NCBI RefSeq assembly: GCF_003259895.1
Contig: NZ_QLME01000010.1
Span: forward strand, 40,738-104,737
Length of the DNA: 64,000 nucleotides
Source of the DNA: Halanaerobium saccharolyticum
GTDB taxonomy: Bacteria; Bacillota; Halanaerobiia; Halanaerobiales; Halanaerobiaceae
Direction of reading: 5' to 3'
The notes under the pieces are model-generated. The model was given only the letters and a program-made list of their open reading frames with translations. It was not told the DNA's origin and did no database searches. A program made the position numbers and the translations under genes. Shown in pieces: positions 25,863 to 35,056 of the stretch; the stretch's first letter is position 1; every line of letters starts with the position of its first letter.

Positions 25863-28800
25863 TCAATTATTATGAATTATTTCTTTTAAATCTTCCAACA
25901 AACTATAAACTACAGGAACAAATATTAGCAGCAACATGGTGGAAGAAAATAAGCCTCCCATAACTACCTTAGCCAGCGGCGAATACTGTTCTGTCCCCAC
26001 AGCTAACTCTAAAGCCAGGGGTGTCATGCCGGCAAGTGTAGAAAAGGTAGTCATTAAAATTGGTCTGAACCTTAAACGTGCTCCTTCTAAAATTGCCTCT
26101 TTAGTACTTTTTCCTTCTTTTTCTGCTTCAATAACAAAATCAATTAGATGAATAGCATCATTAACAGCAATACCGGAAAGTAATATCAGTCCCATCATAG
26201 CAGGCATCGAAAGATAGGTATTGGTAAGCAAGAGAGCTGCCACTACACCTACTAATTCTAAGGGAAGAGAGATCATAATCGTAATCGGATGCAGCAGTGA
26301 TTTAAACTGCGATACTAAAAGCAGATAAATAAAGGCCACTGCAAAAACAAGGGCAACTCCTAATCTGCTAAGAGCTTCATTCATATCATCCTGCTGGCCG
26401 GTAACCGCAGCATTATAGTCAGTCGGCAGCTGATAATCTGCAATAACTGCTTTAATATCCTGATTAATCTTACTTAAAGCTCTATCCTTACTGAATCCTA
26501 AAATATCCAGGGTATACTGCATATCTTCTCTGCTGATCAAGTTTGGTCCTTTAGTCACTCTAATATCCGCAATTTCTCTTAAGGGAATACTTTCTGCATC
26601 AGGACTGACAATCATCAAGTTTTCTAAATCATTTTTATAAACCATCTGCTTATCTTTATATTTAACTAAAATATTTAGATCATCCTGCTCAGGAAGAGAA
26701 AAATTTTGTAAAGCATCAATGCCACTAACTGCAGCTGAAATTTGCTGAGAAATTTCTCTGGTACTTAAATTTAGTTCAGCCGCTCTTTTTTCATTTATAT
26801 TAATGTGATACTCAGGACTATTGAGAGCCCATCTCAAATTGATGTTGACTGCTCCTGGAACTTTCTTGATTTTTTCTGCCAGTCCCTGAGCAAAATCATA
26901 TAAAATCTCTGGCTCCTCTCCGCTTAATCTAATTATTAAAGGTGCCTGGGTTGTGGAAACAGAGGTTGCCCCTGCTTCTTCAACTACATAGGCTCTAATA
27001 CCCGGGACTTTAGCTATTTTATTTCTCAATTCCTCCTGTATTTCCCAGATTGATCTTTCTCTATTATTTCTATTTTTATAAGTCAGAGACATAAACGCCT
27101 GCTGTACCCCATTGGCTCCTGTTGTTGCTTGAGTACTTGCTCCCGGTTCAAAACCAAGCTGAGTTGAATAAATCAATAACTCGGGAACAGATTCTACTAT
27201 TTTTTCAACTTTTTTAGCCACCTCTTCAGTTTTAGCAAGTGAGGAGCCAGCCTCTGTTTCTATAGAAATATAACTCTGACCGCTGTCCATTACCGGTGTC
27301 ATCTCTGCACCAATTAAAGGAATTAAACTTAAAGTTACTATTAATAATACTACTGCTGTTGTAATGACAATTGCCCTATTGTTTAAAGATTTCTCCAACA
27401 AGTTTAAATAATATTTCCTGGAGCTTTCCAGAAGTTTAGTAAATAAAGCTACTATATTTTTAAAAAAGGCTAATATCTTAAAAGATTTCTTTTTTTCTTC
27501 TGCCTTTAACACCATTGATAAAACAAGCGGTACAATTGTAAAAGAACTAATAACCGAACCCGTCCAGGCAAATAAAAGTGTCATTGAAAGTGGTCTAAAC
27601 ATCTGCTGCACAAAACCACCAATAAACATAACTGGAACTAACACTATCATTGAAGTAGTAGTTCCTGCTATAACAGCTAAAATCATTTCATTTGTTCCTT
27701 CTACTGCTGCTTTAAATGCAGATTTATCTAAGTCTTCAAAATGACGGGTTACATTTTCAATCACAACTATCGAATTATCAACCAACATTCCAATTGAAAG
27801 AATAAGACCGGTCATGGTTACTGTATTTAAACTCAAATTAAATGCCTTTAACAGTGCCAGAGTTAAAACAAAGGTCACCGGTATAGAAATTGAAACAGCC
27901 AGAGTACTCCGCCAGTTTTCCAGAAACAAAAAGATTACTATAATTGTCAAAATAATTCCTATAACTAGGGTGTTTGCCATGTTGTAAATTGCCAGCTTAA
28001 CAAATTCTGACTGATCTTCTGTAATCTGAAAATTAAGTTTCGAGTATTCTGCTTTCATTTCATTTACAGCTTTTTTGACATTATCAACTACTTGAACAGT
28101 ATTTGCATCCTGTTGTTTTAAAATATTTAAAGCTACAGTTTCTTCACCTTCAACCCTGAATTTACTTCTGACTTCTGCAAAGCTATCATTAACTTCTGCC
28201 AAATCTTTTAAATATATTTTGCCGTCAGGAGTAGAAGTTATTATTAAATTTCTAATTTCTTCTAAATTTTCATATTCCCCAACAATACGCAGCAGATATT
28301 CCTGATCTTTTGTTGTCAATCGCCCCCCTGGAAAGTTGATATTTTCCTGATCCAGTCTTCTGGTGATCTGAGAAATAGAAATATCATAAGCCGCCATCGC
28401 CTCGCGGTCAACATTGATCTGTATTTCTCTTTTCTTACCACCATAAACATCCACATTTGCAACTCCATTAACTAACTGCAGTCTGTTTTTTAACTGGTTA
28501 TCTGCAAGGGTTCTAAGCTCTGTATCACTGCGTGGACCATTGACTGCAAGAGTTAAAATAGGACGATCAGATTTAGAGAATTTCTGAACTTTAGGCTCTT
28601 CTATATCAGCTGGCAGTTCATTTCTTATTCTACTAACTACATTCTGAACATCAACAGCTGCCGTATTTATATTTTTATCATAACCAAATTCAACACTAAC
28701 TAAGGACACACCCTCCATGGCATCAGAGCTAATACTTTCTACTCCTTCAATGCTTCCCAGCTCTTCTTCTAAAGGCTCATTTATCATTTCAGCAATATCT

Positions 28801-28970
28801 GAGGCACTAACACCTTTATATTGAGTTTGAATACTTACTACTACAGGCTCAGTATCCGGATTAAGCTGGATGTTTAAAGTTAATAGAGCTGCAGCACCTA
28901 AAAGAATAACTGCCAGAACTGCTGCAATTGTTGTATATTTTTTCTTAACTGCAAAATCTACTAAACTCAT
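25863..28970 (-). CDS. RND-family efflux transporter permease (AcrB/HAE1-like)
   Basis: A 1035-residue inner-membrane proton-driven exporter with twelve predicted helices and two large periplasmic loops. The relay helix reads LSIGMLVDNSIVVIENV (391-407). The first of the two AcrB aspartates is kept (Asp398), the second is Asn. In helix 10 the AcrB lysine is replaced in GIAVNDAIHLIDF, which is common outside Proteobacteria. GAEMTPVMDSGQSY marks the second loop. It follows the adaptor gene by 2 bases. With the adaptor and TolC-like proteins it can form a tripartite pump across both membranes, itself evidence that the organism has an outer membrane. Substrate unknown; control by the TetR protein is inferred from shared operators. 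Confidence 0.96.
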   Translation of the reverse strand: MSLVDFAVKKKYTTIAAVLAVILLGAAALLTLNIQLNPDTEPVVVSIQTQYKGVSASDIAEMINEPLEEELGSIEGVESISSDAMEGVSLVSVEFGYDKNINTAAVDVQNVVSRIRNELPADIEEPKVQKFSKSDRPILTLAVNGPRSDTELRTLADNQLKNRLQLVNGVANVDVYGGKKREIQINVDREAMAAYDISISQITRRLDQENINFPGGRLTTKDQEYLLRIVGEYENLEEIRNLIITSTPDGKIYLKDLAEVNDSFAEVRSKFRVEGEETVALNILKQQDANTVQVVDNVKKAVNEMKAEYSKLNFQITEDQSEFVKLAIYNMANTLVIGIILTIIVIFLFLENWRSTLAVSISIPVTFVLTLALLKAFNLSLNTVTMTGLILSIGMLVDNSIVVIENVTRHFEDLDKSAFKAAVEGTNEMILAVIAGTTTSMIVLVPVMFIGGFVQQMFRPLSMTLLFAWTGSVISSFTIVPLVLSMVLKAEEKKKSFKILAFFKNIVALFTKLLESSRKYYLNLLEKSLNNRAIVITTAVVLLIVTLSLIPLIGAEMTPVMDSGQSYISIETEAGSSLAKTEEVAKKVEKIVESVPELLIYSTQLGFEPGASTQATTGANGVQQAFMSLTYKNRNNRERSIWEIQEELRNKIAKVPGIRAYVVEEAGATSVSTTQAPLIIRLSGEEPEILYDFAQGLAEKIKKVPGAVNINLRWALNSPEYHININEKRAAELNLSTREISQQISAAVSGIDALQNFSLPEQDDLNILVKYKDKQMVYKNDLENLMIVSPDAESIPLREIADIRVTKGPNLISREDMQYTLDILGFSKDRALSKINQDIKAVIADYQLPTDYNAAVTGQQDDMNEALSRLGVALVFAVAFIYLLLVSQFKSLLHPITIMISLPLELVGVVAALLLTNTYLSMPAMMGLILLSGIAVNDAIHLIDFVIEAEKEGKSTKEAILEGARLRFRPILMTTFSTLAGMTPLALELAVGTEQYSPLAKVVMGGLFSSTMLLLIFVPVVYSLLEDLKEIIHNN

Positions 28971-28972
28971 AA

Positions 28973-30259
28973 TTAATCATCTCCATTTTCCTGCTCGGAT
29001 AAATAAACCTTTTGCTTATCCTGTAGATCATTGAGATTGCTTACTGCTATTTTATCTCCTGGTGCTAGAGAAGATCTTACAATAGTAAAATAACCGTTGC
29101 TGGCACCTTTTTTAATCTTTTTGCGAACAGCTTTACCTTCTTCAATTAAATATACATGAGATTTATTTTGATAATTAAAAATTGCTCTTTCAGGTATAAT
29201 TATTACATCTTTATAACTTTCCGCAACTAAGGCAGCCGCAACAAAGCTTCCATCTTTTAAAGTTAAATTATTTTCTTTAAAAATAATTGTCACTTCTGTT
29301 GTTCTGCTTCTCAGATCTGCTGTAGAATCAATCTCTGAAATTTCTGCTTCCAGATTTCTATTCTTCAAAGCAGGGAAAGAAATTAAGACTTTAGTACCTA
29401 CTTTTAATTTGTTGAGGTCTTTCATTCCCACCTGGACCTTAACTTCAAGACGTTCAGGCCGAGCTATCTCAAAAAGAGGCTGCCCCACCCCGATTAATTC
29501 ACCTTCTTCTGCAAATTCTCTAACAACTTTAGCTGTAATTGGCGATTTGATCTCAGTATCCTTTAATTCAAGTCTGGCATTTTCAAATTCATTCTCTGCT
29601 TTTTTAAGCTTTTCTCTGCTGTTTTTAATATTTAATTCTGCAATTTCTACTGACTTTTCAGCACTGGCAACTGCTGCCTTCATTTTTTCTATCTGAGCGG
29701 CTGCCTTTTTGAATTGGGTTTTAGTCTGTTCAAATTTAGCTTCTGCTATAGCATTTTTGTGATAAAGTTTTTTATCACGGTTATAATCACTTTTCCACTG
29801 TGAGTAATTACTCTGAGCTTCATTTAAAGCTGCCCTGCTTTCAATTAAATTATTTTCTGAAATTTCTTTTGATAATTTGGCTTTTTTTAAAACATTTTCT
29901 GCTTCCTTAACAGCGGCCTGAGCAGAATTTAAATTGTTCTTAAGTTTCTGATCTTCTATTTTGGCTAAAAGATCACCTTTTTTAAGTGTTTCTCCTTCTT
30001 CAACATAAATATCTGTTATCTCTCCGCCAATTTGGGCAGATATTTTCCTTTTTCCTGCATATTCTACAGTACCGCTGTAATTATATATAATTTGAAAATC
30101 ATCTTTTTTTACTTCAGTTGTCTCCACAGGAACTCCCAAATTTTGTTCTTCACCCATTTGCAGCTTTCTATTCTTGAGCTGTCTGATAAAAATTAAAGCA
30201 GCAGCACCAATTATAATGATTAGTAAAATTGTTAAACCCATTTTTGCTTTTTTATTCAC
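28973..30259 (-). CDS. RND efflux periplasmic adaptor (membrane-fusion protein)
   Basis: A 428-residue adaptor anchored by an N-terminal transmembrane segment (about 8-27). The order is beta-barrel/lipoyl half (KISAQIGGEITDIYVEEGETLKKGDLLAKI, about 73-102), a long alpha-hairpin coiled coil (about 108-235, Lys/Glu/Ala-rich), the second lipoyl half (DTEIKSPITAKVVREFAEEGELIGVG), then beta-barrel and membrane-proximal domains. The coiled coil is long, suited to bridging to TolC. Its start overlaps the end of the upstream TolC-like gene by 8 bases, and the permease follows after 2 bases. Confidence 0.94.
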   Translation of the reverse strand: MNKKAKMGLTILLIIIIGAAALIFIRQLKNRKLQMGEEQNLGVPVETTEVKKDDFQIIYNYSGTVEYAGKRKISAQIGGEITDIYVEEGETLKKGDLLAKIEDQKLKNNLNSAQAAVKEAENVLKKAKLSKEISENNLIESRAALNEAQSNYSQWKSDYNRDKKLYHKNAIAEAKFEQTKTQFKKAAAQIEKMKAAVASAEKSVEIAELNIKNSREKLKKAENEFENARLELKDTEIKSPITAKVVREFAEEGELIGVGQPLFEIARPERLEVKVQVGMKDLNKLKVGTKVLISFPALKNRNLEAEISEIDSTADLRSRTTEVTIIFKENNLTLKDGSFVAAALVAESYKDVIIIPERAIFNYQNKSHVYLIEEGKAVRKKIKKGASNGYFTIVRSSLAPGDKIAVSNLNDLQDKQKVYLSEQENGDD

Positions 30260-31649
30260 TGCTATCTCCTCCCAGTTTTCCTGTAGTAAAGCTTTTATGG
30301 ATGTTCTCCACTGCAGCTAAAATCTCGGTCTTTTTTAACTGAACTGAATATTCTGCTGCCGCCAGATTAGATTCAGCCTCAGCCACCAGCTTTTGAGCAG
30401 AAATTAATTCACTTTCAATAACTGCACCTTTTTGATATCTACTTTTTGTGCTCTGATATTCTAGTTTAGCTCTTTTTAAATTTTGAGCAGCAGTATCCAC
30501 TCTGTTTTTTGCTAAGTCTAGTTGTCTTAAGAGGCTTGACACTTCAATTTTTATTTGTGCTTCTAGATTTTTTAAGCCGAATTCACTTTCTTTTAGTCTG
30601 GCTTCTGCTGCTTTAATTTCTGCATTATTTTTACCACCATCAGAAAATTGGTAACTTAAAGCAGCTGTTACTTTCCATTCGCTTTCCTGTAATAACTCCA
30701 AGTTTTTAACGGAAATATATTTTTCATTCTGCTCCCGAGTATCAGCGCTGGCGCTTAAATTAAACTGATACTTACTATTTAAAGAACTTTTAACTTTTCC
30801 ATCTTCAAAAAGATATTCTCCGCCAAGAGAAAATACTGGGTTATCTTTCGAATTAAGGTATCTAATGTCTGCCCGAATAAGATCTGCATTTAACTTTTTT
30901 ATCTGATAATCACTTCTATTTTTATTTGCTTTTTTTAAAAGTGATTCTTTTTTAAATTCAAAATTCCTTTTTAAACTGGTGACTTTTCTATCCACCAATT
31001 TCACTTCTGATGCATTAATACCCGTTAATAAAATCAGCTCTTCTTTAGCCTTAATTCTATCACTTTTAAGACTTTTTAGTTTCTCTCTGACTTTTTCTAA
31101 GTTTATTTTTGTTCTCAATAAATCAGCATCAGTAATCAAATTATCTGCATGTCTTTTTTTAGCATTTTGATATAATGCTTCCGCTTCAGCAACTGCTGAT
31201 TTCTGACTCTTAATTAAATTATCTATTTTTATAAGATTATAGTACTGTTTAATTACAGCTGCTAAAACTTCTTCTCTAGTTTTTTTATATTCTAATTCAG
31301 CTATATAATATTTAAGATCTGCTTTATCAAGTTGAGCTTCTGTACCCAAAGATTCAGCCAGGAACTTGCTGTAATTGATTGTACTGAAAATACTCCCATC
31401 CTCAGTCAATTCTTCATCCTGCCAGGAAAGTTCACCATTTAATTTTGAATTCATTATACTGTCAGCTGCTTTCTTCTGCATTTCAGCTGCTTTCAATCTT
31501 TCTCTGGCAGATTTTAGTGTATTATTATTTCCTAAAGCTGACTTTAGAACTGCATCTAAATTTATCTCAGCTGCCACCATAGAGACCGGTATAAAGCTGC
31601 TGATAACTATCAATATAATAGTATATAAAATTATTTTATTTAGTCTCAT
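30252..31649 (-). CDS. TolC-family outer-membrane efflux protein (second of two)
   Basis: A 465-residue outer-membrane efflux protein with a signal peptide (about 1-27, ending SMVAAE) and two long coiled-coil repeats of the OEP (PF02321) type. The Ala/Leu/Lys-rich hairpins lie about 40-200 and 330-450. The length is that of TolC/OprM proteins. It overlaps the preceding TolC-like gene by 14 bases and the following adaptor by 8, so all four genes are translationally coupled. Outer-membrane location follows from the family and agrees with a diderm Firmicute. Confidence 0.92.
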   Translation of the reverse strand: MRLNKIILYTIILIVISSFIPVSMVAAEINLDAVLKSALGNNNTLKSARERLKAAEMQKKAADSIMNSKLNGELSWQDEELTEDGSIFSTINYSKFLAESLGTEAQLDKADLKYYIAELEYKKTREEVLAAVIKQYYNLIKIDNLIKSQKSAVAEAEALYQNAKKRHADNLITDADLLRTKINLEKVREKLKSLKSDRIKAKEELILLTGINASEVKLVDRKVTSLKRNFEFKKESLLKKANKNRSDYQIKKLNADLIRADIRYLNSKDNPVFSLGGEYLFEDGKVKSSLNSKYQFNLSASADTREQNEKYISVKNLELLQESEWKVTAALSYQFSDGGKNNAEIKAAEARLKESEFGLKNLEAQIKIEVSSLLRQLDLAKNRVDTAAQNLKRAKLEYQSTKSRYQKGAVIESELISAQKLVAEAESNLAAAEYSVQLKKTEILAAVENIHKSFTTGKLGGDSSE

Positions 31650-32709
31650 AATCTACCATCTCCTCAAAATCTCCAGTGCTCAGATACAGTTCGGCCAGAC
31701 TCAAATAATAATCAATTTTAGCATGAGAATAATTTATTTCACTCTGATAGAGTTCGACTTGAGTCTCCAAAAGCTCAGTCCCAGTAATATAATCCTCTTC
31801 AAAATATAATTTTTTTACCCTGAGTGCTTCCTTTAAACTTTCAATAACTTTTTTATAGCGCTCAATTTCTGCTATGCTATTCTGATGATCAAGATATTTA
31901 CTATTAACATCAAGCTTAATCCTGTCTTTAATTAGTTCCAGCTGATTTTTTGCATTTTTTAATCCATTTTTTGCCTGCTCTGCTTCTAATTTTGAACTAT
32001 AATCTGCTGAAGCAATCTGATAGTTAATTTTTTGAAGTTCTTTATTGGTCTCTGCTTCTTTGATTTCAATTCTTTTATTTAAAGCTATATTAAAAAGCTC
32101 ATTCAAACTTTTATTAAGTTTCCAATCTTTCAGTTCTTTTACATTAAAATTAATTTTCAACTGCTCATTAAAGTTCAGATTTAAATTCTGTTTTAATTTA
32201 AAAACTGCTCTTTTTTTAGTATTAGTCGCTGTTTTTAAATTACTTTCTGTACTTTTTAGTTCTACCTCTGCCTGCATCACATCACTTTTTATTATACTCC
32301 CCTGCTTATACTTTTCTTTAATATTTGCTAATTCTTTTTTTAGAATTTTTCTATATTTTTTATGAATAGCAATAGAATTCTCTGCCTTGTAATAACTGAA
32401 AAAATCACTGATTAGCTCTTCTGTCACCTGATCTCTTGTAATTTCTAGATTTCTCTCTGCAATATCCATCTCAGTTTCAGCTTTTTTTAAAAACAGTGGT
32501 GAAGGTCTTAACTCCTGCTCTGCTTTTTCTTTATCCAGGGCAATTTTTTTTGCCTTCAAATTAATCTTTGCTTTTTTAACTTCTCTGTTCTCAGATAATG
32601 ATTTTTCCAAATACTGCTGAAGATTAAAGCTGTATTCAGCTGCTGCAGGCACTGTAAATACAATCAGAAGAGTTACAGTCAAAAATATAAATAAAAAATT
32701 TTTAGTCAT
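31636..32709 (-). CDS. TolC-family outer-membrane efflux protein (first of two, short)
   Basis: A 357-residue protein with a signal peptide (about 1-24, VPAAAEYSF) and coiled-coil OEP repeats. It is some 100 residues shorter than its downstream neighbour; the stretch between the two repeats is reduced. Sequence identity between the two is low, so this is not a recent duplication. It is the first gene of the pump operon. A TetR-type operator at 32749-32766 lies about 40 bases before the ATG, which has AGGAGG at good distance. It may form mixed channels with the second protein or serve a different adaptor (inference). Confidence 0.88.
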   Translation of the reverse strand: MTKNFLFIFLTVTLLIVFTVPAAAEYSFNLQQYLEKSLSENREVKKAKINLKAKKIALDKEKAEQELRPSPLFLKKAETEMDIAERNLEITRDQVTEELISDFFSYYKAENSIAIHKKYRKILKKELANIKEKYKQGSIIKSDVMQAEVELKSTESNLKTATNTKKRAVFKLKQNLNLNFNEQLKINFNVKELKDWKLNKSLNELFNIALNKRIEIKEAETNKELQKINYQIASADYSSKLEAEQAKNGLKNAKNQLELIKDRIKLDVNSKYLDHQNSIAEIERYKKVIESLKEALRVKKLYFEEDYITGTELLETQVELYQSEINYSHAKIDYYLSLAELYLSTGDFEEMVDYETK

Positions 32710-32748
32710 TTAAATTAAACCTCCTAGTGTGTTATCCTATCAAATATA

Positions 32749-32766
32749 TGAATGAATATTCATTCG
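32749..32766. promoter_or_regulatory. TetR-type operator before the efflux operon
   Basis: TGAATGAATATTCATTCG, one base off a perfect palindrome. Pairing extends outward to 14-bp arms with that single mismatch. The same core occurs at 33201-33218 and 34977-34994. Confidence 0.85.
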
Positions 32767-32782
32767 TATATTTGGATAAGAA

Positions 32783-32802
32783 ACCAGCTGCTCTCACAGC
32801 CG
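32783..32802 (-). terminator. weak terminator after the cupin gene
   Basis: CCGGCTG-N6-CAGCTGG on the minus strand, followed by TTTCTT, 24-43 bases after the cupin stop. Imperfect stem. Confidence 0.45.
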
Positions 32803-32825
32803 GCATTATATTTTCTCTTTATTTT

Positions 32826-33143
32826 TTAAAGAGATGGTGTTTTCACATTTAAAACCTCAAATTTAGTTCCCTGATCTGCTTTCAGTTCCATTTCAGTATT
32901 GGGGGGACAGGTAATTACAGTTCCTGCTTCTACAACATTTGCCTGATCACCAATTCTTAAACTACCCTTTCCCTCAATAACATAAAAGAAAACATCAACC
33001 GGTACCTGATGACCGGGGACCCTATCCCCAGGATTTAAAACAAGGTTCATCACCTGAGCATTATCATGTTTCAAAACTGCTTTAGCAATAACTCCTCTCT
33101 TATTCTTCTTTGCTTCTAATTCACTTAATTTAATAATTTCCAT
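32826..33143 (-). CDS. small cupin-domain protein
   Basis: A 105-residue single-domain cupin. Motif 1 is PGDRVPGHQVPVDVFFYVIEGKG (about 38-60) with one clear His, while the second metal-ligand position is not an obvious His; motif 2 is near GTVITCPPNTEME. Small cupins of this sort bind metals or small ligands and are often regulatory or detoxifying. It has its own upstream copy of the TetR operator (33201-33218) and so is a member of the same regulon as the pump. Function not predictable beyond that. Confidence 0.85.
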   Translation of the reverse strand: MEIIKLSELEAKKNKRGVIAKAVLKHDNAQVMNLVLNPGDRVPGHQVPVDVFFYVIEGKGSLRIGDQANVVEAGTVITCPPNTEMELKADQGTKFEVLNVKTPSL

Positions 33144-33200
33144 CTAAATCATCCCTTTCAATTGATTAATATTTATTGTCTATATTTAAAAACTGGAATA

Positions 33201-33218
33201 TGAATGAGCGCTCATTCA
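33201..33218. promoter_or_regulatory. TetR-type operator before the cupin gene
   Basis: TGAATGAGCGCTCATTCA, a perfect 18-bp palindrome about 60 bases before the cupin start. It shares the TGAATGA/TCATTCA half-sites with the two other operators. Confidence 0.85.
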
Positions 33219-33314
33219 TTAATATAAGTATAATACCTTAATCTATTTAGTTCTGTGATACAGCTCACAATAAATTACTCCCCGGCCAGCTAACCGGAGT
33301 TAAATTTAAAAAGT

Positions 33315-33893
33315 TTAAAGAGTTTCCCTATCTACAAGTTTCTCTATTATCAGTCCCATTAAAATCACCGAAATTAAAGTAAAAATAAAACGCAGAAAAG
33401 CAAATTTAAGCCCTAAAAATTGAATTTCTACCCCTATCTGCGGAATCTTTAGCGAGGCCCAGATGCCAAGAAAAATAATTATATTACTCAAACTGGGCTT
33501 TTTTTTCAGCAATTCCGAGGCCAGTGGAAAAGCGACATACATCGGACCAGCGGGTAGAGAGCCCAGAAATATGGCCAGTAATTTACCACTGATTCCTGAC
33601 TTCTGACCCAGATATTTTTTTATCATAGAAGAAGGAATCCAGACATCAGCCAGCCCCATAAGCAGCAGCACAGCTGGAAAGATCATAATCATCTCTTTCG
33701 CATAGCTGCCGGACATGATGACTGCCGGGGTAAAATACTCTGATAAATATATTTTGAAAATAATAAATAGGATTGCTATAAAAATAATTGCTTTAAATAA
33801 ATTAAATAATTTGTTTTTGATTTTCAACTTTTGCTCTCTCAGTTCCCCCTCAGCAGTATCGGTCCTGGAATCAGTTTTATTATTCTGCTTCAC
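33315..33893 (-). CDS. half-size permease, DUF318/COG0701-like (second half)
   Basis: A 192-residue membrane protein: a hydrophilic, charged N-terminus (1-28) and then about five hydrophobic helices. The FLGSLPAGPMYVAFPLASELLKK segment resembles the conserved loop-helix of the DUF318/ArsP-like permeases, and a matching segment is in the partner gene. Each protein is about half the length of the family's full permeases. The pair probably assembles as a heterodimer. Start overlaps the partner's stop by 4 bases. Substrate unknown; co-transcription with tetR suggests a link to efflux or detoxification. Family match moderate. Confidence 0.65.
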   Translation of the reverse strand: MKQNNKTDSRTDTAEGELREQKLKIKNKLFNLFKAIIFIAILFIIFKIYLSEYFTPAVIMSGSYAKEMIMIFPAVLLLMGLADVWIPSSMIKKYLGQKSGISGKLLAIFLGSLPAGPMYVAFPLASELLKKKPSLSNIIIFLGIWASLKIPQIGVEIQFLGLKFAFLRFIFTLISVILMGLIIEKLVDRETL

Positions 33894-34363
33894 ATTATCA
33901 CTCCAATCAATAATGAAATTATTACTGCAAAAACAAAGGCCAGACAGTTCCTATAGAAGGTTATCTTTTTACCCAATTCTTTAATTTCTACAGGTAAAGT
34001 CACAAAGCCAACCATAGTTAAAGTTGTAATGAAGGCAGCCACCGGAGTATAGGAAGCACCTGCTTCGATCAGTGATCCAGCCAGCGGCAGAGCAATTAAG
34101 CTGGGAATCATCATTAGGGCTCCAAAAAATGCAGAAAAAAGCAGCTGAAATAAATCAAGCTCTCCCCCAAGATAAGATCTGATTAGCTCTGGAGGCAGAA
34201 AAGCAAATACCAGACCGATGGCAGTAATTATAATCAGCATCTGGGGAGCCAGTCCTAACGCTTTGATTAGAGCTTTTTTGATTCCCTGTTTTGTTTTAGT
34301 TTGACTGAAAAAAATAGAAATCAGTAGAGCAGCTAAAGCGGTTAAATTAATAAATACTGCCAC
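33890..34363 (-). CDS. half-size permease, DUF318/COG0701-like (first half)
   Basis: A 157-residue protein of four to five hydrophobic helices without signal peptide. The central FFGALMMIPSLIALPLAGSLIEAGASYTP segment parallels SLPAGPMYVAFPLASELLKK of the following gene, as expected for the two halves of an internally duplicated permease. It lies 26 bases behind tetR and overlaps the second half by 4 bases. An alternative label would be a nucleoside-recognition (GATE) domain protein. Membrane location is clear; transported substrate is not. Confidence 0.65.
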   Translation of the reverse strand: MAVFINLTALAALLISIFFSQTKTKQGIKKALIKALGLAPQMLIIITAIGLVFAFLPPELIRSYLGGELDLFQLLFSAFFGALMMIPSLIALPLAGSLIEAGASYTPVAAFITTLTMVGFVTLPVEIKELGKKITFYRNCLAFVFAVIISLLIGVIM

Positions 34364-34389
34364 TGGTGTCTCCTCCTTTTTTGTTGCTT

Positions 34390-34962
34390 TTATTCATTAA
34401 AAATATGTTCAATTCTTTGCCAGATAAAATCAGGTGCCTTTTCTAAAAGATTCATTTCTGGCTGAGTTAGAGCATGTTCAATAATTCCCTGGATAGAGCC
34501 AAAAAAGTATACGGCCAGTAAATGGGTATCTACTTCCTTAATTTCACCTTCTTTGACTCCTCTCTCAAAAAGATCCTCCAGCATTTTGATCAAGAAGTTT
34601 CTGTGTTCATTGATTTCACCATCTTTTTTAGCCCTAGAAAAATCTTTTTCCCTAACCAGAACTCTACCCAGTTCCGGATTTTCTCTTAAAACTGAAAAAT
34701 GTCGATTTAAAAAATGGATTAATAACTCCTTCAGGGACAGATCTCTCTTTTTTAACTCAGACATTATTTCTCTTCTTCTGTCCATTTCATATTTAAAGAT
34801 ATAGGCCAGAACCTCATCTTTGCTGGAAAAATAATTATATATTGTGCCGACTGCCAGTCCCGCCTGGTCTGCTATATCCTGCATCCTTGTATTAAAAAAT
34901 CCTTCTCGCGAAATTACTGCTACTGCAGCTTTTCTAATTTCATTTCTAGTTTCCTGTGCCAC
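34390..34962 (-). CDS. TetR/AcrR-family transcriptional repressor
   Basis: A 190-residue regulator. The N-terminal helix-turn-helix spans about residues 10-50 (AAVAVISREGFFNTRMQDIADQ, AVGTIYNYFSSKDEVL). The ligand-binding helical domain follows and ends with a typical TetR C-terminal dimerisation region. The start is GTG 34960-34962 with AGGAG 8-9 bases upstream. A consensus promoter with an 18-bp palindrome immediately after the -10 box lies upstream, so it represses itself. The same palindrome stands before the efflux operon and the cupin gene, which defines its probable local regulon. Inducer unknown. Confidence 0.94.
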   Translation of the reverse strand: MAQETRNEIRKAAVAVISREGFFNTRMQDIADQAGLAVGTIYNYFSSKDEVLAYIFKYEMDRRREIMSELKKRDLSLKELLIHFLNRHFSVLRENPELGRVLVREKDFSRAKKDGEINEHRNFLIKMLEDLFERGVKEGEIKEVDTHLLAVYFFGSIQGIIEHALTQPEMNLLEKAPDFIWQRIEHIFNE

Positions 34963-34976
34963 TTAAACCATCTCCT

Positions 34977-34994
34977 TGAATGAATATTCATTCA
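34977..34994. promoter_or_regulatory. TetR-type operator at the tetR promoter
   Basis: TGAATGAATATTCATTCA, a perfect 18-bp palindrome covering the predicted transcription start, one base past the -10 box and 14 bases before the tetR start codon. Confidence 0.9.
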
Positions 34995-34995
34995 T

Positions 34996-35024
34996 ATTAT
35001 AACAGTATAATAATTATCTGTCAA
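34996..35024 (-). promoter_or_regulatory. consensus sigma-A promoter of tetR
   Basis: TTGACA (complement of 35019-35024) and TATAAT (complement of 34996-35001), exact consensus with a 17-base spacer. Confidence 0.88.
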
Positions 35025-35056
35025 ATTTAAAATACCGTTTTTATGTAGAACATTTA

